Assembly (NCBI RefSeq): GCF_000336915.1
Contig: NZ_AOMD01000030.1
Span: 347,110 to 411,109 of the forward strand
From: Halococcus saccharolyticus DSM 5350
GTDB taxonomy: Archaea > Halobacteriota > Halobacteria > Halobacteriales > Halococcaceae
DNA length: 64,000 nt
Reading direction: 5' to 3'
Positions 25,374-34,808 of the stretch are shown here, piece by piece (position 1 is the stretch's first letter; every line of letters begins with the position of its first letter). The translations under genes and the position numbers were made by a program. The notes under the pieces were generated by a model. It was not told where the DNA came from, ran no database searches, and was given only the letters and a program-made list of their open reading frames with translations.

Positions 25374-28300
25374 GTCGCGCGAACCGCTCGGCCGACGAGG
25401 TCACGCTGCCGGTGAAGCGCACCGACGGTGACACCCTCGAAGAGCGACTGACCGCCAACGCCTACGACAACATCCTGCCCGCGCGCTATCTCCGGAAGGA
25501 TGCCGACGGTGAGCTCGTCGAGACCCAGGAGGACCTCTTCGAGCGCGTGGCGCGCAACGTCGCACTCGCGGAAGCGGTGTTCGAGGCCGGACGCCAGGAC
25601 ACCGAGATCACCGTCACGCCCGAGCAGCTGAAACCCGACCACCCACGGCGAGACGATCTCGCGAGCGAAGTGTTCGGGAAGGGAACCACCGCTGACGACG
25701 ACGCCGAAACCACCCTCTCGGCGTACAACGTCAACAAGTTCGCCTACGAGACGGTGGTTCCCGACCTTCCCGAGGAGATCCGCGAGCACGTCGAAGCAAC
25801 CGCCGACGCGTTCCAGGATTCGATGGAGGACCTCTCCTTCATGCCGAACTCGCCGACGCTGATGAACGCTGGCGACGAACTCCAGCAGCTCTCGGCGTGT
25901 TTCGTCGACTCGCCAGGCGACGACATCGACGACATCCACGAGACCGCGAAGGAGGCCGCCCAGGTGTTCCAGTCCGGCGGTGGGATGGGGTACGCGTTCT
26001 GGAAACTCCGACCGTACGGCGACGCCGTCGGGAGCACGGGCGGGATCGCGTCGGGACCGATCACGTTCATGCGGACGTACGACCAGATGTGCGAGACGAT
26101 CGCCCAGGGCGGCGCGCGCCGTGGCGCACAGATGGGCGTGATGCGCGTCAGCCACCCCGACGTCATCCAGTTCATCCACGCGAAGAACAAGGACGTCTCG
26201 CTCGCGCACTCGCTCCGGCTGAACGACCCCGACGACTTCACCCATACCCAGTTCGTCGACGCGCTGGAGGAAGCCCGCGAGCTCATCGACGACGAGGGCA
26301 GAGTCCCCGAACACCTCCGGAACGCCGTCGAGGGCCACCTCTCTAACTTCAACATCTCGGTGGGCGTGACCGACGACTTCATGGACGCGCTCGAAGAGGG
26401 CGGCGAGTTCACGTTCACCAATCCTCGGACCGAGGAGCCGCACATCGCCACCGCCGAAACCAAGGAACTCTACGACTGCTACGGCCTCGGCGAGCACGTC
26501 GAGGTCGGCGAGGAACTCTCGATCCCCGCGGCCGACCTCTGGGAGCACATCGTCGACGGGGCCTACCAGAACGGCGAGCCTGGCGTGATCTACCTCGAAC
26601 GGGTGAACAAGGAACACTCCTTCGACGTCGAGGAGCACCCCGACCACGAGATCCTCGCGACGAACCCCTGTGGCGAGCAGCCGTTGGAGGAGTACGAGGC
26701 CTGTAACCTCGGTCACATCAATCTCTCGACGCTCGCCGCAAGCGATGCGCCGGACTGGCGGGTCTGGTCCGACGAGCACGCCGCCGAGTACGACACACAG
26801 GAAGCGGCGATCGAGGCCTACCTAAAGGAAGCCATCGACGTCGAGGCGTTCGACCGTCGGATCGAACTCGGGACGCGGTTCCTCGAAAACGTCGTCACGA
26901 TGAGCGACTTCCCGGTCGAGAAGATCGAGCAGAAGGTCCGGGAAATGCGCAAGATCGGGCTCGGGATCATGGGGCTCGCCCAGCTGTACATCCAGCTCGG
27001 CGTGCGCTACGGCTCCGAGGAGGGCAACGAGATCGCGCGCCAGCTCATGCGCCACATCAACCACGGCTCGAAGCACGCCTCCCACGAACTCGCCGAACAG
27101 CGCGGGAGCTTCGAGGACTGGGAGGACTCGAAGTACGCCGATCCCACCGCGTACCGCGAGTGGTTCGAGGCCCAGACCGGCGAGTCGGCCGACGACTGGG
27201 CCGACGGGTTCCCGATTCGGAACCACAACACGACGACCATCGCCCCGACCGGCACGACCTCAATGGTCGGCAACACTACCGGGGGCTGCGAGCCCATTTA
27301 CAACGTCGCCTACTACAAGAACGTCTCCGACGACGTCCAGGGCGACGAGATGCTGGTGGAGTTCGACGACTACTTCCTCCGAGTGCTGGAGGCCAACGAC
27401 ATCGATGTCGACGCCGTGAAGCGAGAGGCCCAAGAGCAGATGGGAGACAACGAATTCGACGGCGTCGAAGGGCTCGACAGCGTGCCCGACGCCATCGGCG
27501 AGCTGTTTGTCGTGACCTCGGACCTCTCGGGCATCGAGCACGCGGGTGTGCAGGTGGCGTGTCAGGCGGGCGTCGACTCGGCGATCTCGAAGACCTGCAA
27601 CTTCCCGAACTCCGCGAGCAAGGAAGACATGGACGAGGTGTACCGATACATCTACGACAACGGTGGAAAGGGCGTCACGGTTTATCGGGACGGCACGCGC
27701 TCGAAGCAGGTCCTCACGACCCGGGCGGACAACGCCGAGTTCGCCGACGAGGGCGAAGCCGCGGCGGTCCTCGTCGAGCAGATCGAGGAAGTGTTCGGCG
27801 GGATCGAGGGCTTCCTCGACAACGAGGACGTCCGCGCGGCGCTCGACGCCGACCTCGCATCGGTGGTCGACACCGAGCCGGTCTACGCCGCGAAACAGCC
27901 CCGGCCCGACGTGCTCCACGGCGTGACCCAGCGCGTCGATACCGGCTACGGCAAGCTCTACGTCAACATCAACGAGGACGACCAGGGACGGCCGTTCGAG
28001 CTGTTCGCCAACATCGGCCACTCCGGTGGGTTCACGAACTCCTTCACCGAGGCGCTCGCGAAGGTCATCTCGACCGCGCTCCGATCGGGCGTCGACCCTG
28101 GGGAGATCGTCGACGAACTTGACGGTACGCGGAGCCCGAAGGTGGCGTGGGACAAGGGCGAGCAGATCCAATCCATTCCGGACGCCATCGGTACCGCGAT
28201 GCGGCGGTATCTCGACGGTGAGATCGAGAAGACCTACCCCCAGCAGCGCAACTTGGACGAGATCGCGAGTGAAGAAACCGAGAGTGGGACGACTGGAGAC

Positions 28301-28498
28301 GCAGCGACCGAACCCGACGGTGGTACGCGGGCTGACGCGGCCGGCGGACCGGAAGCCGATACCGATCGGTCGACGGGCGACGTGCAGGCGATGATCGACA
28401 GCGGCGAGAGCCCCGAGTGTCCCTCGTGTGGCTCGCTGTCGCTCTACTACTCCGAAGGCTGCAAGACCTGCGAATCGTGTGGCTGGTCGGAATGCTGA
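25370..28498 (+). CDS. nrdJ: Adenosylcobalamin-dependent (class II) ribonucleotide reductase
   Basis: Makes deoxyribonucleotides from ribonucleotides, oxygen-independently, using B12. 1042 residues. Motifs in order: LPARYLRKDADGE; MPNSPTLMNAG and SACFV (substrate-site Cys); GGGMGYAFWKLRP with GGARRGAQM; the radical-site loop NPCGE (Asn 432, Cys 434, Glu 436) with ACNLGHINLS; APTGTTSMVGNTTGGCEP; a C-terminal NrdJ-specific region (KLYVNINEDDQGRPFELFAN); and a terminal zinc-ribbon-like CPSCGS...CESCGWSEC that probably re-reduces the active site. GTG start at 25370, preceded by GGGAGG. A 25-codon frame overlaps the start. Confidence 0.95.
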   Translation: MSRANRSADEVTLPVKRTDGDTLEERLTANAYDNILPARYLRKDADGELVETQEDLFERVARNVALAEAVFEAGRQDTEITVTPEQLKPDHPRRDDLASEVFGKGTTADDDAETTLSAYNVNKFAYETVVPDLPEEIREHVEATADAFQDSMEDLSFMPNSPTLMNAGDELQQLSACFVDSPGDDIDDIHETAKEAAQVFQSGGGMGYAFWKLRPYGDAVGSTGGIASGPITFMRTYDQMCETIAQGGARRGAQMGVMRVSHPDVIQFIHAKNKDVSLAHSLRLNDPDDFTHTQFVDALEEARELIDDEGRVPEHLRNAVEGHLSNFNISVGVTDDFMDALEEGGEFTFTNPRTEEPHIATAETKELYDCYGLGEHVEVGEELSIPAADLWEHIVDGAYQNGEPGVIYLERVNKEHSFDVEEHPDHEILATNPCGEQPLEEYEACNLGHINLSTLAASDAPDWRVWSDEHAAEYDTQEAAIEAYLKEAIDVEAFDRRIELGTRFLENVVTMSDFPVEKIEQKVREMRKIGLGIMGLAQLYIQLGVRYGSEEGNEIARQLMRHINHGSKHASHELAEQRGSFEDWEDSKYADPTAYREWFEAQTGESADDWADGFPIRNHNTTTIAPTGTTSMVGNTTGGCEPIYNVAYYKNVSDDVQGDEMLVEFDDYFLRVLEANDIDVDAVKREAQEQMGDNEFDGVEGLDSVPDAIGELFVVTSDLSGIEHAGVQVACQAGVDSAISKTCNFPNSASKEDMDEVYRYIYDNGGKGVTVYRDGTRSKQVLTTRADNAEFADEGEAAAVLVEQIEEVFGGIEGFLDNEDVRAALDADLASVVDTEPVYAAKQPRPDVLHGVTQRVDTGYGKLYVNINEDDQGRPFELFANIGHSGGFTNSFTEALAKVISTALRSGVDPGEIVDELDGTRSPKVAWDKGEQIQSIPDAIGTAMRRYLDGEIEKTYPQQRNLDEIASEETESGTTGDAATEPDGGTRADAAGGPEADTDRSTGDVQAMIDSGESPECPSCGSLSLYYSEGCKTCESCGWSEC

Positions 28499-28540
28499 AC
28501 TGACGCGAGGAATCGCTCCGAAGCAGTTCGGACGAATCGA

Positions 28541-30205
28541 TTACTTCTCGATCGTCTTCGAGACCCAGCCCATCGAGCCGCTCGGGAACCGTCCGGTTTC
28601 TTTCTTCGGCTGAAGAGTGCCAGTGCCGTCGACCGCGCGGACGACGACCTCGTGTTGCTCACCGGGCTCGTCGTAGTCGTACCGCCACTGCCGCCAGACG
28701 TCGCCGCCGAGGTTCGGTGTCAGGACCGGGGAGAGCTCCGCGTCGTTCCACGAACTCCCGCCGTCGGTCGAGACCTCGACGCGCTCGATTCCTTGGACGC
28801 CGGCGTTCGCGTGGCCGGCGACCGTGATCCGCCCGTCCGCACGGTTCGTCGCATGGAGCTTCGCGACCGTGTGCACTGGCCCAGTACCCTTCCAGCCCTT
28901 CTTCTCCCAGAACCCCTTGGCAGGTCGATCGAGGATCTCGAGCTCGTCGATCCACTTGACGTTGATCTCGCCCCAGTGGCCGGGGATCAGCGCGCGCACG
29001 GGGTAGCCGTGAGCGCGCGGGAGCACCTCGCCGTCCATCCCGTAGGCGAGAAAGCCAGTCCGGAGCGCCTCGACGGGAAACTCCTCGTAGTAGCCGTCGA
29101 CCGATCGGGCCATTACGAACTTCCCCTGGAGGTCCACGCCGTCGAGCACGCGCTCCATCGGGACGCCGGTCCAGAGGGCGTTGTCCATCTTGTTCCCGTT
29201 GCGCGGGTCGCTGACACACCGTAGCGTCATGAACCGGTGCTCCGAGCCCATCGACGTGATCTCGTCGTAATCGAACGTGTGTTCGCCGTCGACCGCGCCC
29301 GTGATCGAGAGCGTCCAGTCGTCGGCGTTCACGTCGGGATTGGGGTTCGCGGTGTCGACCACGTAGAAGTCGTCGCCGCTGACGAGCTCTTCGAGGCCCT
29401 CGATGGCGAACGACGCCGCTTCGGCGTCGGCGAGGAGGTCGTCGGTCGATTTCGGCTGTGCGTCAGCACTGCTGTTACCCTCCTCGACAGTATCCGATCC
29501 GCCACCGTCAGCGCCGCCGTTCGTGTCGTTGCCAGCGTCGCTATCCGCACCGATCGCGCCGCCCGTTCCGTTCGCATCGCTTGAGCCGTTGGTGACGCTC
29601 GAAAGTGACGCCTCCTGTGCCGACCCGGTGTCGCGACCGCCCAGGACGTAGCCGATGACGCCGACCCCGAGCGCGCTCGCGAGGCTCCCGAGCATCGTCC
29701 GCCGGCCGCGCGAGACTCCCGATTCGGCAGTTCCGTCGTCGGCTGTCACGAGCGTGGCGGTGGCGACGCCGACGACGACCGCGCTCCCGACGCCGGCCCC
29801 GAGTGAGGGGATCGGCGCGCCCGTCAGCACCGCGGTCGCGAGCCACGCACCGAGTCCCGCGAGGCTCACCGCGGCGGCCGGGCTGTCGAGTCGGTGGCCG
29901 GTCGCGAGCGCCGCAAGAGCGAGACTGCCGAGCAGGCCCGCACCGAGCGTGAGCGCGAGCAGCAGGTTGGCCTGCTGGCCGAGATGCTCGATCCCGAACG
30001 CCTGGCCGACGTCGGTGAGCGTGACGATCGCGAACTGGAGCACCGCGCTCGGCATCACCGCCGTCAGAAACGAGGTGATCGGCGACGCGAGGAAGGCAGG
30101 CGTGAACCCCGCGAGCGCATACGACCCCGCGACGCCCGCGATCCCCGCGAGCACTGCCGTGACGAGTGCCGCGCCGATCGACTCATCGAGGATATTTCTG
30201 GCCAT
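28541..30205 (-). CDS. Membrane-anchored sulfite-oxidase-family molybdoenzyme
   Basis: 554 residues. The N-terminal ~165 residues have four or five hydrophobic helices anchoring the enzyme in the membrane, then a Ser/Gly/Asn/Asp-rich linker. The catalytic sulfite-oxidase-type Mo-cofactor domain starts near residue 255 and carries the Mo-ligand Cys in LRCVSDP (about 330), then RAHGYPVRALIPGHWGEINVKW. A C-terminal Ig-like dimerisation domain (AGHANAGVQGIERVEVSTDGG) ends the protein. ATG at 30205 is chosen; the 17 codons upstream lack family character. Likely an extracytoplasmic oxidase or reductase of sulfite or S-/N-oxides; the substrate is not deducible. Confidence 0.88.
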   Translation of the reverse strand: MARNILDESIGAALVTAVLAGIAGVAGSYALAGFTPAFLASPITSFLTAVMPSAVLQFAIVTLTDVGQAFGIEHLGQQANLLLALTLGAGLLGSLALAALATGHRLDSPAAAVSLAGLGAWLATAVLTGAPIPSLGAGVGSAVVVGVATATLVTADDGTAESGVSRGRRTMLGSLASALGVGVIGYVLGGRDTGSAQEASLSSVTNGSSDANGTGGAIGADSDAGNDTNGGADGGGSDTVEEGNSSADAQPKSTDDLLADAEAASFAIEGLEELVSGDDFYVVDTANPNPDVNADDWTLSITGAVDGEHTFDYDEITSMGSEHRFMTLRCVSDPRNGNKMDNALWTGVPMERVLDGVDLQGKFVMARSVDGYYEEFPVEALRTGFLAYGMDGEVLPRAHGYPVRALIPGHWGEINVKWIDELEILDRPAKGFWEKKGWKGTGPVHTVAKLHATNRADGRITVAGHANAGVQGIERVEVSTDGGSSWNDAELSPVLTPNLGGDVWRQWRYDYDEPGEQHEVVVRAVDGTGTLQPKKETGRFPSGSMGWVSKTIEK

Positions 30206-30336
30206 GGTCGAGAACGGATTCCCACGGGAATGAACGTTGTCCGGACTCCCACCCAAATCTCTCGAAACTCCTTCGAAACTCCCTCGACAGTCCCTTCAGC
30301 GGAAGCTTCAACCCCTTGCCGCCGATCGGATGAGAC

Positions 30337-30552
30337 ATGGCCGGCGCGAGCGAGCGACGGGAGGGCGGCGACTCGAACGAGGCTGATGGGGAAAGCGCCG
30401 CAAACCGGCGCAATATCGTGGAGTCGAACGCCACGACGGACGGATCGGGTCGACTCTGTCCGGTCTGCGGAACGGCAATGAATCGTCGTCACTGCAAGTA
30501 CGTCTGCCCGCGCCACGGCGTGGTCTACGACTGCTCGGACACGTTCTGGTGA
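30337..30552 (+). CDS. Small zinc-finger protein (HVO_2523-like)
   Basis: 71 residues: a disordered N-terminal half, then LCPVCGTAMNRRHCKYVCPRHGVVYDCSDTFW to the end. The CPVC...HC...CPRH...C spacing is that of a haloarchaeal small zinc-finger family in which the C-terminal ~32 residues are nearly invariant. Divergent from the molybdoenzyme gene, and its 3' end overlaps the convergent membrane-protein gene by 28 bp. Role unknown. Confidence 0.78.
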   Translation: MAGASERREGGDSNEADGESAANRRNIVESNATTDGSGRLCPVCGTAMNRRHCKYVCPRHGVVYDCSDTFW

Positions 30553-31205
30553 GGCCGCCGCCGCTCGCGCAGCAACTCGTAGGCCGGCCCGGCGAGCACG
30601 AGGAGCGCGACCGCGCCCGCCGCGACCGCGAGTTCGACGCTTGCGCCGGCCAGTCCAGCGGTCGTGAGTCGGTCGAGTGACTGCCCTGCGAGCACCGCGG
30701 CGATCGTCCACGGAACCTCACCGAGGGCGGTCCCGAGGAGATACGATCGGAGACCGACCCCGGCGAACCCTGCACCAGCCGACACCGGGTCGGCGGGCAG
30801 CGGCGCGAGCCGGGCAGCGGCCACCCCGCGAGCGCCGCCGGTCCGTTCGAAAAAGCGCTCGCCGGCTCCGCCGAGGCGACCGAGGACGCCGCTTTCGGTG
30901 TCACTGCTGGCGTAGCGGCTGAGCAGGTACGGCGGGAGACAGGTGACACAGACGCCGGCGAGCGCGAACGGAAGACCGACGAGTCCGTAGCCGTAGCCAA
31001 CGACCGCCGAACAGAGACTCAGGGGCCACGCGAGAAGCGGCCGAACGAGGTAGAGCGCCGCCACGACCGCCGCGAACACGGCTGGTTGGGATCGAAGCGC
31101 GGCGAGCCGTGCGAGCACCCGATCCGGGGACAGCGTGAGTGCGGCGAGCGCCACTACAGCGACGACGATCGCGACCCCGACCAGCCGGCGTCGAGCGCGT
31201 TGCAC
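30525..31205 (-). CDS. TVP38/TMEM64 (SNARE-associated/DedA-like) membrane protein
   Basis: 226 residues with five or six membrane helices. The family core is visible: YLVRPLLAWPLSLCSAVVGYGYG, then VTCLPPYLLSRY and ARLAPLPADPVSAGAGFAGVGLRSYLLGTALGEVPWTI, corresponding to the re-entrant loop and R-x-x-P region of VTT-domain proteins (membrane lipid scramblases or transporters in other organisms). Its 3' end overlaps the convergent zinc-finger gene. Confidence 0.8.
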   Translation of the reverse strand: MQRARRRLVGVAIVVAVVALAALTLSPDRVLARLAALRSQPAVFAAVVAALYLVRPLLAWPLSLCSAVVGYGYGLVGLPFALAGVCVTCLPPYLLSRYASSDTESGVLGRLGGAGERFFERTGGARGVAAARLAPLPADPVSAGAGFAGVGLRSYLLGTALGEVPWTIAAVLAGQSLDRLTTAGLAGASVELAVAAGAVALLVLAGPAYELLRERRRPHQNVSEQS

Positions 31206-31323
31206 GCACGATCACGGGCGCGGAATCGGCAAACTCGTTCCGGTTCGAACCGGTGGCGAGTTCCGGCGGACGTGGACGGACCGATCGCACAATACTTACC
31301 ACGTCACCCGACCGAGTGAGCGC

Positions 31324-31683
31324 GTGAGCGACGCCGATCCGGTCGAACTCGGTGTGGAACTCCTCGCGACGCTCGACGACGCTTCGCTCGACCTCGCGAC
31401 CGCGATCGACCGGCTCGAAACCGTGACCGACGATCCCCACACGACTCGCGAAATCCTCGATACGGCCGAAATGCGCGGCGTGATCGAACGGGAGGACGGT
31501 CTCGTGCGGGTGCTGTCCGGCGAGTTCGTCCGCTTCGGGCGCGACGTCGTCACCCGTGAGGGCGAGTTCACCTGCCGGCGTTGCGGAGCCAGCGTCTCGA
31601 CGGGCTACTTCCTCTGCCTCGATGTCGGCGAGCACGGTCCGTTCGGATCGTCGTGCATCGAGAAAGTCGTCGGCCGTCGCTGA
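31324..31683 (+). CDS. Haloarchaeal conserved protein (DUF5830-type)
   Basis: 119 residues, GTG start at 31324. The first half is a winged-helix-like segment (VELGVELLATLDDASLDLATAIDRLE, then TTREILDTAEMRGVIEREDG). The second half has a zinc-binding-like cluster (FTCRRCGASVSTGYFL, then FGSSCIEKV). This matches a haloarchaeal family of unknown function. The structure suggests a DNA- or RNA-binding regulator; no enzyme motif. A longer ATG-started frame (31135) adds basic sequence without family character. Confidence 0.7.
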   Translation: MSDADPVELGVELLATLDDASLDLATAIDRLETVTDDPHTTREILDTAEMRGVIEREDGLVRVLSGEFVRFGRDVVTREGEFTCRRCGASVSTGYFLCLDVGEHGPFGSSCIEKVVGRR

Positions 31684-31760
31684 GCCAACTCACAGGTGCG
31701 ATCGCTCCATCGGACCTACTGTCGGGCAGCCACCGACTTACCGTCGGCCGCAACGCCGAA

Positions 31761-32963
31761 TCAGCGCTCGTCGTCGAGCCGGTCGGCGAGCCGTTCGAGC
31801 GTTGCCTGCTGGCGTTCGAGAAGTTCGGTCTGACGATCGACCGCTTCGCGAAGCGCGTCGATCTCGTCGACGATCTCGGCAGCGGCGCTCGAATCGGCAT
31901 CCCGCCGAGCGGCGTCCGAAGCGGTGGGGGCCGTGGTCCGAGCAGTTTCGGTGTCCTCGATCGCAACCGTGGGTTCGGTGGACGACGCGCTGGCACCCGG
32001 TTGGGTCTCCATGGATCGACCGCTGGTGTCGGACGACTGAGCGTCCTCGCCCGACGATCGAATGTCGTCGGATGGCTGGCCGACGTTTTCTGACGGTTGA
32101 CCGGCGGCATCGGACGGTTGCGCGGTAGTGTGGGGACGGGATGGCGATTGCTCCGTGCTCGTGTCGGTCTCGGCTTCCTGAACGTCGGTGTTGGGCGACC
32201 GCGTTCGGGGCTGTTTGGGGGTATCGGGGTTCGACGACTGCTGATCGGCTGTCTCGGGGGATGTCGTCTGTTGGTGGGATGTTGTCTGCTGGTCGGGCGT
32301 TCCTCCGTCGTCGTTCGACGTGGTTCGCGGGCGGAACTCGTCGGTATCCTGTGATCCGATCTCCTCGACGGTGTCGACGTTGTGGTACGCGAGCAGCGCG
32401 TCCTCGACGGTTTGGTAGGCCTCTCGATCGCCCTCGCCGGACAGATCGAGCCGCCGCCGCTGGCCGCCGATCGCGATCAGCAGTGTTCCTGCCTCGAACG
32501 CCACGTCCGTGACGTCCGCGAAGGCATAACTCTCGTAATCGCGGTCCCAGACCGCCTCGCCGACCGAGGTGAGCAGCCGTCGATCGGTGACCACCAGCGT
32601 ACGATCGCCGAATCGGTAGCTCTCGGCGATCGACTCGTCGTCGTCGATCAGCCCGGTGGAGCGGAGCACGCCCGCGATCACTGGCGGGAGAACGGTCTCG
32701 ATCCGGTCGCTCGGGATCGCAAAGCCGCGCACCCCGTCGTCGTACTCGAAGGCGAAGGAGGCCTCGCGGCGGCTGGCCGAGATGTCGAACCGGATGGCGT
32801 CGTGGGGGTACTCCTCGACGGACTCGCTGCTGAACAGCCCCGCTGAGTGATAGACGAGCGTCCGCGACGGCGTGACGTACACCCGGTCGTCGTTCCCGAT
32901 GCTCACGCTGGTCAGCCGCGACTCGTCGGCGAGGCGCTCGCTGACGATCCCGGGAACGTCCAT
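31761..32963 (-). CDS. Haloarchaeal protein with PH-like domains, disordered linker and coiled coil
   Basis: 400 residues. Residues 1-~190 look like two related beta-rich units of PH/bPH2 type (YVTPSRTLVYHSAGLFSSES; RTLVVTDRRLLTSVGEAVWDRDYESY). Residues ~200-345 are a low-complexity Gln/Thr/Ser/Asp-rich linker with PDQQTTSHQQTTSPETADQQ-like repeats. The end is a coiled coil (EIVDEIDALREAVDRQTELL). No signal or membrane segment. Function unknown; the layout fits a cytoplasmic adaptor. Confidence 0.68.
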   Translation of the reverse strand: MDVPGIVSERLADESRLTSVSIGNDDRVYVTPSRTLVYHSAGLFSSESVEEYPHDAIRFDISASRREASFAFEYDDGVRGFAIPSDRIETVLPPVIAGVLRSTGLIDDDESIAESYRFGDRTLVVTDRRLLTSVGEAVWDRDYESYAFADVTDVAFEAGTLLIAIGGQRRRLDLSGEGDREAYQTVEDALLAYHNVDTVEEIGSQDTDEFRPRTTSNDDGGTPDQQTTSHQQTTSPETADQQSSNPDTPKQPRTRSPNTDVQEAETDTSTEQSPSRPHTTAQPSDAAGQPSENVGQPSDDIRSSGEDAQSSDTSGRSMETQPGASASSTEPTVAIEDTETARTTAPTASDAARRDADSSAAAEIVDEIDALREAVDRQTELLERQQATLERLADRLDDER

Positions 32964-33045
32964 GTGCCGTCTGTGCCACCGTCCGACATAAGACTGCCGG
33001 ACCAGATGGGAAGGTTAATGACTCCGAGTCGAATACCAACGGACA

Positions 33046-33172
33046 GCCCGGGTGGCTTAGCTGGACATAGCGCCGCACTCATAGGGTTTCGAGACGGGCG
33101 CGATTCCCTTCGAGGCCGCCGCCTCGAACCTGGGACATGCGGAGATCGTGGGTTCGGAGCCCACCCCGGGCA
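33046..33172 (+). tRNA. Elongator tRNA-Met (CAT) with intron
   Basis: Exons 33046-33083 and 33137-33172 give a 74-nt tRNA: acceptor GCCCGGG/CCCGGGC plus A; anticodon stem CCGCA/TGCGG with anticodon CAT; T-arm GTGGG/CCCAC around TTCGGAG. The 53-nt intron follows the base 3' of the anticodon, the canonical archaeal position, and can form the bulge-helix-bulge cut by the splicing endonuclease. Haloarchaeal elongator tRNA-Met usually carries such an intron. Confidence 0.93.
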
Positions 33173-33379
33173 CTTTACAAAAATGATATATACCGCCAGG
33201 TAGCGATGGGTGCGGCTGGTTCTGGACGTGTGTACGCGTGACAGTTCGTCGTTGCGAGCGCTGCGTTGTCGCTTCGAGCACGATCCCGAATCATAATCGC
33301 GCCGGTGCTCGCGGTAATCGGGTTCGTGTTCTGTCGGTGGTCGCCAGCCTAAGTAGCAACTGAGGTGGCGATTGCGAAG

Positions 33380-34306
33380 CTATCCTGTCGAGAGCGACCA
33401 CTCGCCGTTGGCATTGATGTTCAGGTACGCCATCCCACTCACCCGGCCGGTCGTTTCACCCTCGAATTGGCCGATCTCGTTGAACACAAGCGATCCAACA
33501 GCCGACGAATCGAGCGGGACCGTTTCAACGATGAAGTTCCCGTCCCCGTTGTGTGCCCCCTGGAACGTGGCTGGACCACTGAACTCGAATGGGCCGATAT
33601 AGCTCGGCCCCTCGCCGCTCGCATCGATCGGGAGCGACTCGGGCTGCGGACTGCCGGGCTGTTCGAGCGTGATCTCCCAGTCCCCGTCAGCGTCGACGTT
33701 GAGGTTGTGTTCGCCGGGCGCGTTGACCAGTGCGGCTTGGGAGCCCTCAACCTGACCGATCAGGTTCGTCAGCGAGACGTCTTGGAAGGATTCGCCCTCG
33801 AGCGTGACCAACGTCACGATGAAGTTGCTCTCACCGCTGTGGCTGAACTCCGCAGTGATCGGGCCGGGAGAGAGCTGTAGGCCTTCCTCTGTCGAGGTGC
33901 CGCTGCCGGAGAACGTCTCCGAGAACCCACCGCCGGACGATGCAGCCGACGCGTTCCCGGTGGCGTTCGTGCTACCGTTGGCCGCATTCTCGGTGGTCTG
34001 TGGTCCAGCAGTCGTGGGCTCGTCGCCTGAAGTCGTCATGGCCTCGGTTTCGTCGTTCGCCATCGTGGTCTCCTCGCCGGTGGCCGTCTCAGCTTCGGTC
34101 GCCACCTGTGTCTCGACATTGCCAGCAGTCGTCGGCATCTTGGTTTCAGCTTCGGTCGCCGTCGCAGCCTCGGTATCCGTGGCCGCTTCGGTCGCATTGG
34201 ATCCACCGCTGCCGTTTGAACTGTTGTTCCCACCTGAGTCACCAGAACAGCCTGCTAGGCCGACTGCCGCGAGTGCCGCTGTGGAGAGGTACTTACGTCT
34301 GTCCAT
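33380..34306 (-). CDS. Surface lipoprotein with Thr/Glu/Ala-rich stalk and two tandem domains
   Basis: 308 residues. Signal with lipobox LAGC (Cys about residue 20), followed by ~115 residues of Ala/Thr/Glu repeats (ATDTEAATATEAET), a likely glycosylated stalk. Two tandem ~80-residue beta-rich units follow: one with SHSGESNFIVTLV...IGQVEG...NLNVDADGDWEI, the next with AHNGDGNFIVETV...IGQFEG...YLNINANGEWSL. They are clearly duplicates of one another. The domain has no known function. Monocistronic, with its own promoter region. Confidence 0.72.
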   Translation of the reverse strand: MDRRKYLSTAALAAVGLAGCSGDSGGNNSSNGSGGSNATEAATDTEAATATEAETKMPTTAGNVETQVATEAETATGEETTMANDETEAMTTSGDEPTTAGPQTTENAANGSTNATGNASAASSGGGFSETFSGSGTSTEEGLQLSPGPITAEFSHSGESNFIVTLVTLEGESFQDVSLTNLIGQVEGSQAALVNAPGEHNLNVDADGDWEITLEQPGSPQPESLPIDASGEGPSYIGPFEFSGPATFQGAHNGDGNFIVETVPLDSSAVGSLVFNEIGQFEGETTGRVSGMAYLNINANGEWSLSTG

Positions 34307-34607
34307 TGTCCACCTAACGGTACAGTCACAACATGTTAAAACTACGCCAGAATAGCACTTCTTGAAGACCCACTGCGCAGCGAGCCGGCGCTGCTATTCT
34401 CTGATCATGTAGACACGCTTCGCTGGCCAAGATTTATCCTGTCCTACGACGCTTTGTCCGGATCATGTCACAATCAAGCGAACCCGGCACTAAATCACAC
34501 GTCAACGGATATCGATCGTCCGCCGCGTGACGCTGCTTGACGACGAAGAACTGCTGTTTGACGTCAGTCCGCCGTAGTGTTTATGACACTCCGACCGGAG
34601 GAAGACG
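34307..34607. other. Intergenic region before a small gene
   Basis: No gene supported. Contains likely leftward promoter sequence for the lipoprotein gene and, at the right end (about 34595-34602), a GGAGGA ribosome-binding sequence for the 55-codon gene that follows. TTTATGACAC near 34580 may be part of its promoter. Confidence 0.4.
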
Positions 34608-34775
34608 ATGAAGAAACCGATCAACACTGCAACGTACATGAGTGGAAACAAGCCAGGCAGAACTCCCGAAGAACAGCGAGTAATCGACTGGGTAGCGGAG
34701 GATAAGAGTGAGAAGTGGGCCGAGGAGCACGCGGAGCTGATACTAGCGCAGGCCCGGTTAGTCGGCGAGCTGTAG
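34608..34775 (+). CDS. Small conserved-looking acidic/helical protein (55 residues)
   Basis: ATG at 34608, six bases after GGAGGA. It reads MKKPINTATYMSGNKPGRTP, continues EEQRVIDWVAEDKSEKWAEE and ends LILAQARLVGEL. It is amphipathic helical with a Trp pair and shows codon use like real haloarchaeal genes. No known family is recognised; it resembles short hypothetical proteins I associate with haloarchaea, but I cannot verify that. An internal ATG (34638) could be the true start. Convergent with the flavoprotein gene. Confidence 0.6.
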   Translation: MKKPINTATYMSGNKPGRTPEEQRVIDWVAEDKSEKWAEEHAELILAQARLVGEL

Positions 34776-34808
34776 ACGATTTCAGACGAAGTCTCGTGAA
34801 GCGTGGGT

